Shown: positions 7,995 through 18,392 of the stretch, in pieces
How positions within the stretch are numbered: position 1 is the stretch's first letter
Layout of the letters: each line of letters opens with the position of its first letter
Assembly (NCBI GenBank): GCA_003167495.1
Contig: PMSX01000154.1
Span: 1-51,809 of the forward strand
DNA length: 51,809 nt
Origin: Bryobacterales bacterium
GTDB lineage: Bacteria > Acidobacteriota > Terriglobia > Bryobacterales > Bryobacteraceae
Reading direction: 5' to 3'
Notes under the pieces: model-generated
The model's input: the letters and a program-made list of their open reading frames with translations, nothing else
Database searches by the model: none
Told to the model about the DNA's origin: nothing
Program-made: the position numbers and the translations under genes

Positions 7995-9542
7995 ATGAAG
8001 CTACTAAGATTCACTCTTCTCGCAATGTTAGCGAGCGGTTTAGCGGGGGCACAAGAGTACGATCCGAACTGGCAACTTCAACCTCCCACTGACAGTTGGC
8101 CTGGTTATCACGGCGATTACTCTGGGAGGCGGCACAGTCCGCTGACGCAGATCACGCCCGAGAACGTCGACAGCTTGGGGTTGGCTTGGTCTTTCCAAAC
8201 GGGCGAGAGCGGGGAATTGAAATGTTCGCCACTGATGGTGAACGGCATTTTGTACATCACTATGCCGGACAGTGTTTGGGCGGTGGATGCGCGGACGGGA
8301 CATCAGCTGTGGCACTACCGGTATCCGGCGAATAAAGGTTTTCATATTGGGCATCGCGGCGTTTCGATGTATAAGGAGTGGCTGTTCTACACGACGCCCG
8401 ACGCGCATTTGATTTGCCTCAATGCGAAGGATGGAACGGTGCGCTGGAATGTTGTCATTGCCGATTCGACAAAGGGCTACTGGATGACGATGTCGCCGAT
8501 GGTGATTCGCAACCACGTGATTGTGGGAGTGTCGGGAGATTTCGACAATCTTAGCGGCTTTCTGAAAGCGATTGATCCGGAAACGGGAAAGACGCAATGG
8601 AAGTGGGATAGCACGCCGCCAGCCGGTACGCCCGATGCGACCACCGGCGGCATGACGTGGATCACGGGGACCTATGATCCTGATTTGAATTTGCTGTATT
8701 GGGGCACGGGCAATCCGACGCCGGTGTTGAATGGCAAAGTCCGGCCTGGCGACAACTTATATACGTGCAGCATTGTGGCGCTTAATCCGGATACAGGGAA
8801 ACTGCAGTGGGCTTTTCAGCCATCGCCGCATGATACCCACGATTGGGATGCGGTGGAAACAACGGTGCTGGTGGATGGGCCTTTCGGCGGCGAGCAGCGC
8901 AAGATGCTGATGCAGACTTCGCGCAACGGCTATTTCTTTGTGTTGGATCGTACGAACGGCAAGAGTTTGCTGACGGTGCCGTATGGGCCGGTGAACTGGG
9001 CGATGAAGGTGGATGCGCAAGGACGCCCGGAACCGAATCCGGATAAAGAACCGAAGCCTGATGGCCGCCTGATTGCGCCGGATGAAGGCGGGCTTACTAA
9101 TTATCGTTCACCTAGTTTCGATCCGAAGACCGGGCTCTTCATTGTGGATGCGCATCCGAGCTATGGCATCTACTTTGCGAAACCGGCTGACGGTTCGTTC
9201 GGTTGGGCCGGCGCGGATTATGGCGTGTGGGGGAAGGGCATTCTCGAAGCGATTGACTACCAAACCGGCAAGATTCGCTGGACGCATGAACTCGGTCCCG
9301 GTGGAGCGGGTGCGGGGGTGCTGACGACCGATGCCGGATTGCTATTTACTGGCGATGCCATGGGCAATGTGCTGGCTCTCGATACGAAAGATGGTAAGAC
9401 GCTGTGGCACTCGGGTACGGGCGTCTCGATGCAGAGTTCGCCGATTACGTACGAATTGGATGGACAGCAGAATGTGGTGACCAGCAGCGGCGGTGTTTTG
9501 TTTTCATGGGCGCTGCCGAAGAGATTGACCGCGAATCGTTAA
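7995..9542 (+). CDS. Quinoprotein-like beta-propeller lacking PQQ ligands (pair 1)
   Basis: 515 aa, with a Sec signal at about 1-19 (ending SGLAGA). The eight-bladed methanol/ethanol dehydrogenase fold is shown by tryptophan-docking repeats such as DARTGHQLW, NAKDGTVRW, DPETGKTQW and NPDTGKLQW, plus GTGNPTP and PHDTHDWD, the region that holds the catalytic Asp in true enzymes. The adjacent-Cys pair before the NRG motif is absent (FHIGHRG instead), and the calcium/PQQ Glu motif GxEfG reads GDFDN. This agrees with the acidobacterial group that I recall being called empty quinoproteins. It may bind another ligand or none. It acts with the cytochrome just upstream; it ends one base from the convergent STAS gene. 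Confidence 0.88.
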   Translation: MKLLRFTLLAMLASGLAGAQEYDPNWQLQPPTDSWPGYHGDYSGRRHSPLTQITPENVDSLGLAWSFQTGESGELKCSPLMVNGILYITMPDSVWAVDARTGHQLWHYRYPANKGFHIGHRGVSMYKEWLFYTTPDAHLICLNAKDGTVRWNVVIADSTKGYWMTMSPMVIRNHVIVGVSGDFDNLSGFLKAIDPETGKTQWKWDSTPPAGTPDATTGGMTWITGTYDPDLNLLYWGTGNPTPVLNGKVRPGDNLYTCSIVALNPDTGKLQWAFQPSPHDTHDWDAVETTVLVDGPFGGEQRKMLMQTSRNGYFFVLDRTNGKSLLTVPYGPVNWAMKVDAQGRPEPNPDKEPKPDGRLIAPDEGGLTNYRSPSFDPKTGLFIVDAHPSYGIYFAKPADGSFGWAGADYGVWGKGILEAIDYQTGKIRWTHELGPGGAGAGVLTTDAGLLFTGDAMGNVLALDTKDGKTLWHSGTGVSMQSSPITYELDGQQNVVTSSGGVLFSWALPKRLTANR

Positions 9543-9543
9543 G

Positions 9544-9936
9544 TTATTCGCCGGAAGCGATGGGAACGCGGGGAAAGGCGCCCGCGCCCTCTGCTTTCCT
9601 CGGTCTTGATTCGAACGTTTCCGCACGGGGCTTTTTGCGAACTAAAGAAGGGCCGACTTTACGCCGCGAACCCGATATTTCGTTGAGAAAAACGAGTGAA
9701 AGAGCACTGCCGGCGGATATGTGCGTGCCGTGCTTTTGCATATCCGTAAGCAGACTGCAGCCAGCGTAGTCATAGCCCGTGAGTTGGGTAATATCGATGG
9801 TAAACCGTCTGGAGTCACCCTCCAAAAGCACGGCTTCCCACATGTACAGGACGTCGTCAACGACGCTGCCTGCAAATCGACCGTCGATTTCAACGCGAAA
9901 TTCGTCTGCGTTGTCGCGAAGTTTGATACTTACCAC
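9544..9936 (-). CDS. STAS-like (anti-sigma factor antagonist-type) protein
   Basis: 130 aa, starting at GTG. Residues about 1-95 have the alternating strand/helix pattern of a STAS domain, with FTIDITQLTGYDYAGCSLLTDM matching the DxSxLxxxDxxG region in part. The serine phosphorylated in SpoIIAA-type proteins is replaced (YDYAG where DSSG is usual), so classical kinase control looks unlikely. A basic, Pro/Arg-rich tail of about 35 residues follows. No partner anti-sigma kinase is nearby. The gene is convergent with the propeller gene, one base apart. Assignment is by pattern only, so moderate. Confidence 0.6.
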   Translation of the reverse strand: MVSIKLRDNADEFRVEIDGRFAGSVVDDVLYMWEAVLLEGDSRRFTIDITQLTGYDYAGCSLLTDMQKHGTHISAGSALSLVFLNEISGSRRKVGPSLVRKKPRAETFESRPRKAEGAGAFPRVPIASGE

Positions 9937-10062
9937 AGTGTTTTATAAAGCTTGGCGAATCGTTTAGCTCTACAGGTTCAGCATACAGCAATTCGAAGCT
10001 AATGGCAGCATAATTTTTTGAATAATCCGAATAAATTTGCGGGTTAAAGGAAACCCTGAAAA

Positions 10063-11301
10063 TTATTCATGGCGCAAAGCGACTACAGGGTCGAGCTTGG
10101 CGGCTTTGCTGGCAGGCCATATGCCAAAAAACAAGCCAACAGCTACGGAGACTACGATGCCTGCGATGGCTGCCCAAGCCGGCACAGCGGTGGGTAGCGA
10201 AGTAAAGATCAGTTTGCTCGCGAGTGAAATCAGCCAGCCGAAGATGAGGCCCATGACGCCGCCTAAACCGGTGAGCACGGCTGCTTCGAGCAAGAATTGC
10301 ACCACAATGTCGGAGCGGCGCGCGCCGATAGCCTTGCGGACGCCGATTTCGCGGGTGCGCTCCGTCACAGAGACGAGCATGATATTCATGACGCCGATAC
10401 CGCCAACCAGCAGGCCAATGGAACTAAGCACGATCATGACCAAAAAGGTCATGGCTGTGATTTGGCGGAATTGCTCGACCATTTGATCGGCGGTGGAAAT
10501 GGCGAAATCTTCCGGTTTATTCACGGCAATTCGCCGTTCAATACGAAGAATAGTGCGAATCTGATCGAGCGCCTGGGGCAGCATTTTGTCAAACGCGGTA
10601 ATAGTTACCGAGACATCTTTGGCGTTAGGATACATCTTTTCCATGGCAAAGAAGGGTAGAATGACGCGGTTATCGGAGCTGTCAAAGAAACTGGCGGATG
10701 GCCGGAGCATTGTGCCCACGACCTCCACCTGCTGGCCGTCTACATTGATGAATTTGCCGATGGCGTTTTCTTCACCGAACAAGGCCTTAACGATGTCAGC
10801 GCCGATTACGGTTACCGAAGCGCGATGGTGGTCTTCGAATTCGGTAAAAAAGCGGCCTTTGTCCATGTCGACTTGCCCGGACTGAGAGAAGGCTTCCTCC
10901 ACTCCATAAAGATTGGTTTGGTAGACCGCGTTGCCTTTGTACTTGGCAATAAGCGGAAAATGATTGGGTTCAAGCATGGCGGATACACGCGCACAGGCGG
11001 TGCATTGATCGCGGAGCGCCATGACGTTTTGATAGGTCAGCTGTTTGCGGACGCGTTCTTCGGGAGTGAGGTCTGTAGTGCGAAAGGCAGGCTCGCGGGA
11101 AACGTAAATGGAATTGGGCCCAAAGCTCTTCATGACGTTCGTCACGGCACCGTCAAAGCCGGTGAGAATCGCCCCCACACCGATGATGGTACCCGTGCCG
11201 ATAACTACGCCCAGCATGGTGAGCATGCTGCGCAGCTTGTGAGTTCGAATGGTATCGAACGCCAGCATCATGTTGTTTTTGAAGGAAAGGAAGAAATTCA
11301 T
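10063..11301 (-). CDS. MacB/FtsX-type ABC transporter permease (second of pair)
   Basis: About 412 aa. The start at 11301 (MNFFLSFKNNMM) lies 10 bases after the upstream permease stop; a longer in-frame start would overlap that gene by about 65 bases. Architecture is MacB-type: first membrane helix (about 22-44, with the LGVVIGTG motif), a periplasmic core of about 200 residues, then three helices (about 285-395) with the signature VSVTERTREIGVRKAIGA and the C-terminal KAAKLDPVVALR. Such permeases act with a cytoplasmic ATPase in efflux or lipoprotein/peptide mechanotransmission, but no ATPase gene is adjacent. Tandem with a paralogue in the same operon. Confidence 0.9.
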   Translation of the reverse strand: MNFFLSFKNNMMLAFDTIRTHKLRSMLTMLGVVIGTGTIIGVGAILTGFDGAVTNVMKSFGPNSIYVSREPAFRTTDLTPEERVRKQLTYQNVMALRDQCTACARVSAMLEPNHFPLIAKYKGNAVYQTNLYGVEEAFSQSGQVDMDKGRFFTEFEDHHRASVTVIGADIVKALFGEENAIGKFINVDGQQVEVVGTMLRPSASFFDSSDNRVILPFFAMEKMYPNAKDVSVTITAFDKMLPQALDQIRTILRIERRIAVNKPEDFAISTADQMVEQFRQITAMTFLVMIVLSSIGLLVGGIGVMNIMLVSVTERTREIGVRKAIGARRSDIVVQFLLEAAVLTGLGGVMGLIFGWLISLASKLIFTSLPTAVPAWAAIAGIVVSVAVGLFFGIWPASKAAKLDPVVALRHE

Positions 11302-11311
11302 GAGAGATGAA

Positions 11312-12622
11312 CTAATCGGACTGTAAAGCGACGATCGGATCGAGCTTTGCCGCCTGACGCGCCGGATAAATTCCAAAAAACAGGCCCACCGTGGCCGATA
11401 ATCCCACGCCCAGCGCTACCGAAGCTAACGGCATTTCCATGGGAAGAGGAGTGGCATTGCGCACCACCAGAGTCGCCAGAAATGCGACGGCTACGCCAAT
11501 CAAGCCGCCAATGATGGCCAGCACAGCGGATTCCACCAGAAACTGATTCAAAATGTCTTGGCGGCGGGCCCCCAACGATTTGCGGATGCCGATTTCGCGG
11601 GTTCGTTCCGTTACCACTGCCAGCATGATGTTCATGATCACGATTCCGCCCACCACCAGGAATACCGATACCACTGCGAAAGCCATGCCGGTGATGGCGC
11701 CGGTTAAATTCTGCCAAGCGTTCGAAAGGGTGTCGGAACCAAAGATACTGAACGTGTCGTCATCTCTCGGCGTAAGGTGGCGGTAGGAGCGCAAAAGCAT
11801 ACGGACTTCGTTCTTGGCTTCTTCCAGATGCGTGGAATCGGCCGCCTTCGCGAACAGGTCCATATCGGTGTGCATCAGGCCGTACGTCTTGAAATAGGAG
11901 TAAATCGGTATCGCTACAAATTTGTCTTGCGACTGGCCGAAAACACTGCCTTTGGCTTTGGCCACGCCGATGATTTCGTATTGGACGCCATCCACCAAGA
12001 TATTCTTCCCAATAGGATCGACGTCGCTGAAGAATTTTGCGTTCACGTCCTGGCCGATAAACGCGACTGGGGCGTGACGGCGCACTTCTGTTTCGGTAAA
12101 CGCGCGCCCCAGGGACATTTCAATATTGCTGATGGCTGGAATCTCGGCTGTGATGCCGTTTAAATCCACCTGCTGCATGGTGTCGCCCTTATACGAAATC
12201 GTCACTTCGCGATCGGTTTCCATGCCGATGGCGCTCAGTAATTGCGCATGATCGCGGATAAACTCCCACTCGTCGGGATGTATTTTTGGATTACGCCGCT
12301 CCATTTCAATGTATGTCTTTGGATCCCAGTTGCCGATGAGCGCCATCCGTACGACGCGGAACCCATCGGAGCCCATGTCGGAGAGCTTATTGGCAATGTA
12401 AAGATTCATGCCGTTCACGAAAGAGACCACGACAATGAGTGTGGTGGTTGCCAGAATGATGCCTAGCAACGTGAGGAAACTGCGGAGTTTGCTTTTGCGT
12501 AACGAATCGAGGGCAATGCGGGCCGATTCCCAGAACGAGGCGGTGGGGCGGTAGGAGTGTTTGGCGGGGGCTTCAGGGACGGCGGTGTCGAAACTCCGCG
12601 ATGGAATGGGATGAAGTTTCAC
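11312..12622 (-). CDS. MacB/FtsX-type ABC transporter permease (first of pair)
   Basis: 436 aa, starting at GTG. A cytoplasmic N-terminal segment of about 45 residues precedes the first helix (LTLLGIILATTTLIVVVSFV). The MacB periplasmic core and three more helices follow, with VTERTREIGIRKSLGA and the closing ARQAAKLDPIVALQ. It is paralogous to the gene 10 bases downstream, and the two probably form a heterodimeric permease. The ATP-binding subunit must be encoded elsewhere, since the gene's upstream neighbour is the divergent cytochrome operon. Confidence 0.9.
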   Translation of the reverse strand: MKLHPIPSRSFDTAVPEAPAKHSYRPTASFWESARIALDSLRKSKLRSFLTLLGIILATTTLIVVVSFVNGMNLYIANKLSDMGSDGFRVVRMALIGNWDPKTYIEMERRNPKIHPDEWEFIRDHAQLLSAIGMETDREVTISYKGDTMQQVDLNGITAEIPAISNIEMSLGRAFTETEVRRHAPVAFIGQDVNAKFFSDVDPIGKNILVDGVQYEIIGVAKAKGSVFGQSQDKFVAIPIYSYFKTYGLMHTDMDLFAKAADSTHLEEAKNEVRMLLRSYRHLTPRDDDTFSIFGSDTLSNAWQNLTGAITGMAFAVVSVFLVVGGIVIMNIMLAVVTERTREIGIRKSLGARRQDILNQFLVESAVLAIIGGLIGVAVAFLATLVVRNATPLPMEMPLASVALGVGLSATVGLFFGIYPARQAAKLDPIVALQSD

Positions 12623-12816
12623 GGGGTGTCAATCGGAGTATAGAGAGAGTTACCATTGTTTTACGTACGTCAGGGTAGAAAGGTTCCCGGAAAGTGTTGC
12701 CAATTCGGTGCTGGGGTCGCTGACGCTCCGTGGCTCAGTTTCGAGGCTAATGGAGGGTCGGAGAGTTTGGAGCCCACGCCCTAATGCCAATTTCGATACA
12801 CTCAACACAGAACACC

Positions 12817-15800
12817 ATGTCAGCTTCCAGAAGCGCATTGTTGCTCGTTCTCTCCATCGGCTTCGCACATGCGGGCCAGGGAACCGGGCAGAAGCTTGTC
12901 TTCGAAAAAGACGTTTTACCAATCTTTCAGCAGGCCTGTGCGAAATGCCATTTGGGCGACGCCGCCATGGGGAAACTGCAGCTCGGCTCGGAGGCCGGCC
13001 TTTTGCGCGGTGGCAGTTCAGGACCCTCCATTGTGCCTGGGAAAAGTGCTGACAGCCTTTTGGTGAAGCGAATTCTGGGCATGACCGATGCGCAGCGCAT
13101 GCCGATGGGCGGCGATCCGCTTCCTGCCGACCAGGTGAAGATCATTCGAACCTGGATCGACCAAGGAAGTGCGAGTGCCGGTACAACTGCCGCTGCGTCA
13201 GTCGCTGTGGAGTCAAAAGCCCCAGATTCGCCTTTGTTCGCGCAGTCAGTTCGCCCGATTTTAGCGGCGCGCTGCTATTCCTGTCATGGGCCGGATCTCC
13301 AACAGAATGGCCTCCGTCTTGATTCGCTCGATGCGATTTTGAAGGGAAGCGATTCGGGCAGGATTGTGGTTCCCGGCAAACCAGACAGCAGCCGTTTGCT
13401 GCGCCGGTTGCAAGCACAAGAACGCCCCATGATGCCTTACGGCGGACCCGCGCTTTCTGCTAAGGAGCTTGATTCTATCCGTCAATGGATTGTGGCTGGT
13501 GCGCCGGGCCCCGATTCGAGTAGCCCTTTGGCCGCGTTGAAACCACCGAAACATTGGGCGTATGTGAAGCCCGTACGGCCGGTTGTTCCGCAGGTTAAAA
13601 ACTCTGCCTGGTGCCGGAATCCGATTGACAACTTTATTTTGGCCAAGCTGGAAGCGGAGGGGCTCAGACCATCTCCCGAAGCTGCGAAGCGAACATTGAT
13701 TCGGCGCGTTTATTTGGATTTGATTGGTCTTCCGCCCACGCCTGCAGAAGTAGACGCATTTGAGGCAGATCAAAGGCCGGATGCGTACGAGAAAGTGGTC
13801 GACAAGCTTCAAGGCTCGGCGCGCTACGGTGAACGTTGGGCGCGGCCTTGGCTTGATTTAGCGCGCTATGCCGACAGCAACGGCTACGAAAAAGACAATC
13901 CCCGCACTGCTTGGGAATATCGCGATTGGGTGATTCGCGCTCTCAATCAGGATATGCCCTTCAACGAGTTCACAATTGAGCAGATTGCGGGCGACATGTT
14001 GCCGAGCCCCACGAAAGATCAGTTAGTGGCTACCGGCTTTCATCGCAACTCCATGCTGAACCAGGAAGGCGGCATTGATGTGGAGGAATATTACTGGTAC
14101 AGTCTGGTGGATCGAGTCAACACCACCGCATCTGTTTGGCTGGGGTCGACTCTCGGTTGCGCACAGTGTCACAACCACAAGTTCGATCCGTTTCCACAGA
14201 AAGACTACTATCGCATGATCGCCTTTTTCAGTAACGGCGAGCATAAGAAAGCCGGTGCGGGCGACTATTTCATGGAGGAGCCTGAGCTTTCGCTGCCAAC
14301 TCCCGAGCAGGAAAAAAAGAGCCTGGAGCTTCGCGATCAAATGGCAAAACTGCAATCCACCCTCGAAACGCAGACGCCGCCACTAGATGTCGCGCAGCAG
14401 GCGTGGGAGAAGGAAATGGCTGCGAGCGATACGCGCTGGAATGTTTTGAAGGCTGTGCGCGTTGAATCGGAGGGTGGGGCAACCTTGACTCAGCAGTCCG
14501 ACGGTTCGGTCCTGGCGTCGGGCAAGAACCCGCAAGCCGATACCTACAAGATCGCTGCCAAGACGAATCTTACTAAGTTAGCGGGAGTTCGGCTGGAAGT
14601 GTTGCCCGATCCGAGTCTGCCGAAAGGCGGGCCGGGCCGTGATCCAGATGGAAATTTCTTTCTCAGCGATCTTGAAATGCAGATTGACGGCAAGCCGGTG
14701 ATTTGGAAGTCGTCGATTGCCGATGAGTCGCAAGATGGCTATCCGGCGAAAGGTATTGTCACCAAGAGGGATGGGCAGCTTTCGGGTTGGGCGATCGATG
14801 CTGGAGACAAGAACGTCTGGCGTCGCCAGGCCGTCTTCGTCCCGCGAGACGCTACAAGCATTCCCGCGGGCAGTACGCTCACTTTCACTCTGCGGCATGA
14901 AATGCGCAAGACGTCGCGGAACGTGGGGCGTTTCCGCTTGTCGGTCACTGCATTACCCGATGCGGAATTCATTGTACAGGTTCCTGCGTCTTTGCGGACG
15001 GTGCTGAGTAAACCAGCGTCGGAACGAACCGCGGAGGAAAAAGAGAAACTATCGGTCGCGTACCGTTCGGTGGCCCCATCCCTGGATGGAACGCGCACGC
15101 AGCTTGCCAATTTGAAGAAAGAGATCGACAAGCTCGGGATTGCTACCGCGATGATCATGAAGGAACGGCCGGGCTTTGCGCGGCCAGCCGCTAATCTTCG
15201 GGAGCGGGGCACGTTCACCAGCCCAGGTGAATTGGTTTACGCGGATGTTCCTTCTGCTTTCAACCCGTTGCCGCGCGATAGCATGCCCAACCGCCTGGGG
15301 CTTGCGCAGTGGCTGGTGAGTGAGGACAACCCCTTGACCGCGCGCGTGACGGTGAATCACTTTTGGGAGACGATCTTTGGCCGCGGCATTGTTGAGACAA
15401 GTGAAGACTTCGGAACACAAGGTGACCCTCCGTCGCATCCGCAGCTGCTGGATTGGTTGGCCACGGAATTCATTCGCGACGGCTGGAGCATGAAAAAGAT
15501 GCAAAAGCTGATGGTCATGTCGGCCACCTACCGGCAGGATTCGCGTGTATCTGAGGAGTTGGTGGCACGCGATCCTTATAACCGCTTGTATGCGCACGGC
15601 CCGCATTTCCGCGTGGAAGCCGAAATGGTGCACGATATGGTGCTCGCTGAGAGTGGTCTGCTCAGTACTAAAATGTACGGACCGGCTGTCTATCCGTATC
15701 AGCCGGAAGGCGTTTGGGATATTCCCTACAGTGGTGATAAATGGGTGCAGAGTAACGGCGAGGACCAGTACCGGCGTAGCGTCTATACGTTCATTCGCAG

Positions 15801-16218
15801 AAGCGCGCCGTATCCGAGTCTGGTGACTTATGATGCTCCCAGCCGTGAGTTTTGTACCGTGCGGCGCGTGCGGACAAATACTCCGTTGCAAGCGCTGACG
15901 AGTTTGAACGACCCCTATTTTTTCGACGCCGCTCGGGCGCTGGCAAAACGGCTTGCGTTGGAGGGAGGCGCGACTTTGCAGGGGCGGATCAACTACGGTT
16001 ACCAAATCACCGTGGCACGCCCGCCCTCACCGAACGAGTTGGCCAGGTTGAGCGAGTTCTATAGCAAGCAGTTAGCGGAGTATGAGGCGGACCATGAGGC
16101 TGCCTACAAAACCATTCAGGCCAAGCCTGAAACGGTAGAAAATGCGCCGGAGATGGCCGCGCTCACGATGCTGGCCAATGTCTTACTGAATCTCGACGAG
16201 GCCGTGACAAAAGAGTAA
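12817..16218 (+). CDS. Planctomycete-type triheme cytochrome, DUF1549/DUF1553 (PSCyt1-PSCyt2-PSD1)
   Basis: 1133 aa from ATG 12817, chosen because it opens a Sec signal (about 1-20, ending FAHAG). Two N-terminal cytochrome C-type modules carry CAKCH (41-45) and CYSCH (153-157). The PSCyt2/DUF1549 domain (about 265-475) begins [12 protein letters not shown] and contains a third CxxCH ([11 protein letters not shown], 448-452). A carbohydrate-binding-like beta region (about 500-700) and the PSD1/DUF1553 domain (about 800-1060, including [19 protein letters not shown]) follow. The protein is periplasmic; its substrate is unknown. It is first in an operon with its usual DUF1501 partner 5 bases downstream. 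Confidence 0.93.
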   Translation: MSASRSALLLVLSIGFAHAGQGTGQKLVFEKDVLPIFQQACAKCHLGDAAMGKLQLGSEAGLLRGGSSGPSIVPGKSADSLLVKRILGMTDAQRMPMGGDPLPADQVKIIRTWIDQGSASAGTTAAASVAVESKAPDSPLFAQSVRPILAARCYSCHGPDLQQNGLRLDSLDAILKGSDSGRIVVPGKPDSSRLLRRLQAQERPMMPYGGPALSAKELDSIRQWIVAGAPGPDSSSPLAALKPPKHWAYVKPVRPVVPQVKNSAWCRNPIDNFILAKLEAEGLRPSPEAAKRTLIRRVYLDLIGLPPTPAEVDAFEADQRPDAYEKVVDKLQGSARYGERWARPWLDLARYADSNGYEKDNPRTAWEYRDWVIRALNQDMPFNEFTIEQIAGDMLPSPTKDQLVATGFHRNSMLNQEGGIDVEEYYWYSLVDRVNTTASVWLGSTLGCAQCHNHKFDPFPQKDYYRMIAFFSNGEHKKAGAGDYFMEEPELSLPTPEQEKKSLELRDQMAKLQSTLETQTPPLDVAQQAWEKEMAASDTRWNVLKAVRVESEGGATLTQQSDGSVLASGKNPQADTYKIAAKTNLTKLAGVRLEVLPDPSLPKGGPGRDPDGNFFLSDLEMQIDGKPVIWKSSIADESQDGYPAKGIVTKRDGQLSGWAIDAGDKNVWRRQAVFVPRDATSIPAGSTLTFTLRHEMRKTSRNVGRFRLSVTALPDAEFIVQVPASLRTVLSKPASERTAEEKEKLSVAYRSVAPSLDGTRTQLANLKKEIDKLGIATAMIMKERPGFARPAANLRERGTFTSPGELVYADVPSAFNPLPRDSMPNRLGLAQWLVSEDNPLTARVTVNHFWETIFGRGIVETSEDFGTQGDPPSHPQLLDWLATEFIRDGWSMKKMQKLMVMSATYRQDSRVSEELVARDPYNRLYAHGPHFRVEAEMVHDMVLAESGLLSTKMYGPAVYPYQPEGVWDIPYSGDKWVQSNGEDQYRRSVYTFIRRSAPYPSLVTYDAPSREFCTVRRVRTNTPLQALTSLNDPYFFDAARALAKRLALEGGATLQGRINYGYQITVARPPSPNELARLSEFYSKQLAEYEADHEAAYKTIQAKPETVENAPEMAALTMLANVLLNLDEAVTKE

Positions 16219-16223
16219 ACACG

Positions 16224-17651
16224 ATGGACCTGGGAAAAGACTTTTCACAAGAACTCCTGAAGGCGTCAACACGGCGGCATTTTTTCAAGCAAACCGGTTT
16301 CGGTATTGGCGCGGCCGCCCTCGGAAACATCTTGAGTTCAACGGCATCTGCCACGGGTCCGATGTTTCCTGCCAAGGCGAAGAGCATCATCTATCTGTTT
16401 ATGGCGGGCGCGCCGTCACAGGTAGACCTGTTTGATTCGAAGCCGACCTTGCAGAAATACGATGGACAAAACATTCCCGACGAGTTTGTGAAAGGCGAGC
16501 GCTTTGCATTTATCAAAGGAAAACCCAAACTTCTGGGCTCGCCTTTTGAATTCACTCGCTGCGGCAAATCGGGAGCTGAAATCTCCGAGCTGCTCCCACA
16601 CTTCAAGAATATAGTCGACGACGTAACCATCATTCGCTCCATGCACACGACGCAGTTCAATCATGCGCCGGCGCAAATCTTCATGAATACGGGCTTTCAA
16701 ATCATCGGACGGCCCAGCATGGGTGCGTGGATGACATACGGTCTAGGGAGTGAGTGCAAAGACTTGCCTGGCTTCGTAGTCCTGGTATCCGGTGAAAATC
16801 AGCCGGACGGCGGCAAGGCTTGTTGGGGCAGCGGTTTCTTGCCTTCGGTCTATCAGGGCGTCGAGTTCCGCTCACAGGGTGATCCCGTTCTCTTCTTGAC
16901 CAACCCCGACGGTGTTTCGGCCAAAGCGCGGCGTGAATCGCTCGACTTGTTGAAAGCCTTAAACGAGGAGCATTTAGCTGGCAATGGCGATCCGGAGATT
17001 GCCACGCGCATTGCCTCGTACGAAATGGCTTATAAGATGCAGTCGAGTGTTCCGGATCTGGTCAACATTCACGAAGAGCCGGCGGCCATTCATGAGCTGT
17101 ACGGTACGCAGCCAGGCAAGAAGTCATTCGCGAATAATTGTTTGCTGGCCCGCCGTCTGGTTGAACGCGGTGTTCGTTTTGTCCAGCTCTATCATCGCGG
17201 CTGGGACAATCACGGCACTTCAAGCCGCGACGATATTGTGAATCGCCTACCTGCCTTGTGTAACGAGACTGACCGGGCGGCGGCCGCGCTGATTCAGGAT
17301 CTTAAACAGCGCGGCTTGTTAGACAGCACGATTGTCGTTTGGGGCGGGGAATTCGGGCGAACTCCTATGAACGAAGCACGCAACCGCTCTAAATTTCTGG
17401 GCCGCGACCATCACCCGCGCGCGTTTACCATGTGGGTGGCTGGTGGAGGCTTTACACCGGGAATCACCTTCGGCAGCACCGATGAGCTGGGCTACAACAT
17501 CGCCGACGATCCGGTGGATGTGCACGATTTGCACGCTACGATTCTGAACCAAATGGGCGTTGATCACACAAAGCTGACCTATCGATTCCAAGGCCGCGAT
17601 TTCCGGCTGACTGATGTATCAGGTAACGTAGTGAGAAAGTTGGTTTCCTAG
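16224..17651 (+). CDS. DUF1501 protein, alkaline-phosphatase/sulfatase fold, Tat-exported
   Basis: 475 aa. The twin-arginine leader [19 protein letters not shown] (about 16-34) predicts Tat export, so folding or metal loading likely happens in the cytoplasm. DUF1501 hallmarks are [34 protein letters not shown] and [12 protein letters not shown], the last giving the metal-binding acidic cluster near residue 380, with [10 protein letters not shown] after it. The fold belongs to the alkaline phosphatase superfamily but lacks the sulfatase Cys/Ser signature, so calling it a sulfatase would be too strong. It is the standard partner of DUF1549/DUF1553 cytochromes; the joint function is not known. 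Five bases follow the cytochrome stop. Confidence 0.93.
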   Translation: MDLGKDFSQELLKASTRRHFFKQTGFGIGAAALGNILSSTASATGPMFPAKAKSIIYLFMAGAPSQVDLFDSKPTLQKYDGQNIPDEFVKGERFAFIKGKPKLLGSPFEFTRCGKSGAEISELLPHFKNIVDDVTIIRSMHTTQFNHAPAQIFMNTGFQIIGRPSMGAWMTYGLGSECKDLPGFVVLVSGENQPDGGKACWGSGFLPSVYQGVEFRSQGDPVLFLTNPDGVSAKARRESLDLLKALNEEHLAGNGDPEIATRIASYEMAYKMQSSVPDLVNIHEEPAAIHELYGTQPGKKSFANNCLLARRLVERGVRFVQLYHRGWDNHGTSSRDDIVNRLPALCNETDRAAAALIQDLKQRGLLDSTIVVWGGEFGRTPMNEARNRSKFLGRDHHPRAFTMWVAGGGFTPGITFGSTDELGYNIADDPVDVHDLHATILNQMGVDHTKLTYRFQGRDFRLTDVSGNVVRKLVS

Positions 17652-18392
17652 GTGTCCGGCAAAGTGGCCCTTGTTACTGGGGCAGGTAGTGGGATCGGCC
17701 GGGCCGCGGCCCTGGCGTTGGGTGCGGCCGGCTATGAAGTTGTATTGGCTGGACGCCGGGAGACAGAGTTGGAGCGGACACGCGGGGCCTCCGAGTCGAT
17801 GTTTGCCGTTACTTGCGATGTGTCTCAGCCTGAGCAGGTAGAGCATCTGTTCGCCGCTACGAAAGAACGCTTCGGCCGTCTCGATGTCTTGTTTAACAAC
17901 GCCGGCATGGGCGCGCCCGCTGTTCCGATGGAGGAGTTGACATTCGCGCAGTGGAGCGCCGTAGTGAACGTCAATCTGACTGGTGCATTCCTCTGTGCTC
18001 AGCACGCCATGCGAATGATGAAAGCTCAGAAACCTAAAGGTGGGCGGATCATCAACAACGGTTCTATTTCCGCGCATGTGCCACGGCCGAATTCAGCTCC
18101 CTATACTGCCACGAAACACGCCATCACCGGACTGACAAGAAGTATTTCCCTCGACGGGAGACCGTTCAGTATAGCTTGCGGGCAGATTGATATTGGTAAC
18201 GCCGCCACTGAAATGACGGAACGAATGACTGCGGGTGTACCGCAGGCGAACGGCGAGACCCTGGTTGAACCGCGCATGGATGTCAAACATGTGGCCGACG
18301 CGGTTGTCTACATGGCCAGCCTCCCATTGGATGCCAATGTGCAATTTATGACTGTAATGGCGACAAACATGCCGTTCATAGGCCGCGGGTAA
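17652..18392 (+). CDS. Short-chain dehydrogenase/reductase (classical SDR)
   Basis: 246 aa, cytoplasmic NAD(P)-dependent oxidoreductase. The cofactor motif TGAGSGIG lies at 9-16, NNAG at 82-85, and the catalytic Ser138/Ser140, Tyr151 and Lys155 are present (YTATK). A GRR segment after the second strand suggests NADP preference. Translation starts at GTG immediately after the TAG of the DUF1501 gene with no gap, so coupling is likely. The substrate cannot be inferred. The C-terminus is typical for about 250-residue SDRs. Confidence 0.92.
   Translation: MSGKVALVTGAGSGIGRAAALALGAAGYEVVLAGRRETELERTRGASESMFAVTCDVSQPEQVEHLFAATKERFGRLDVLFNNAGMGAPAVPMEELTFAQWSAVVNVNLTGAFLCAQHAMRMMKAQKPKGGRIINNGSISAHVPRPNSAPYTATKHAITGLTRSISLDGRPFSIACGQIDIGNAATEMTERMTAGVPQANGETLVEPRMDVKHVADAVVYMASLPLDANVQFMTVMATNMPFIGRG

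Noticed and set aside
10020..10062. Terminator after the MacB permease pair (GGGTT/AACCC)
   Set aside because: Stem of only five bases and no T-run; too weak to call.
12700..12780. Possible REP remnant (GTCGCTGACGCTCC region) before the giant cytochrome
   Set aside because: No clean palindrome and no GTGG lead; could be chance.
16224..17651. Sulfatase
   Set aside because: The Cys/Ser-x-Pro-x-Arg sulfatase signature is absent; DUF1501 only shares the fold.
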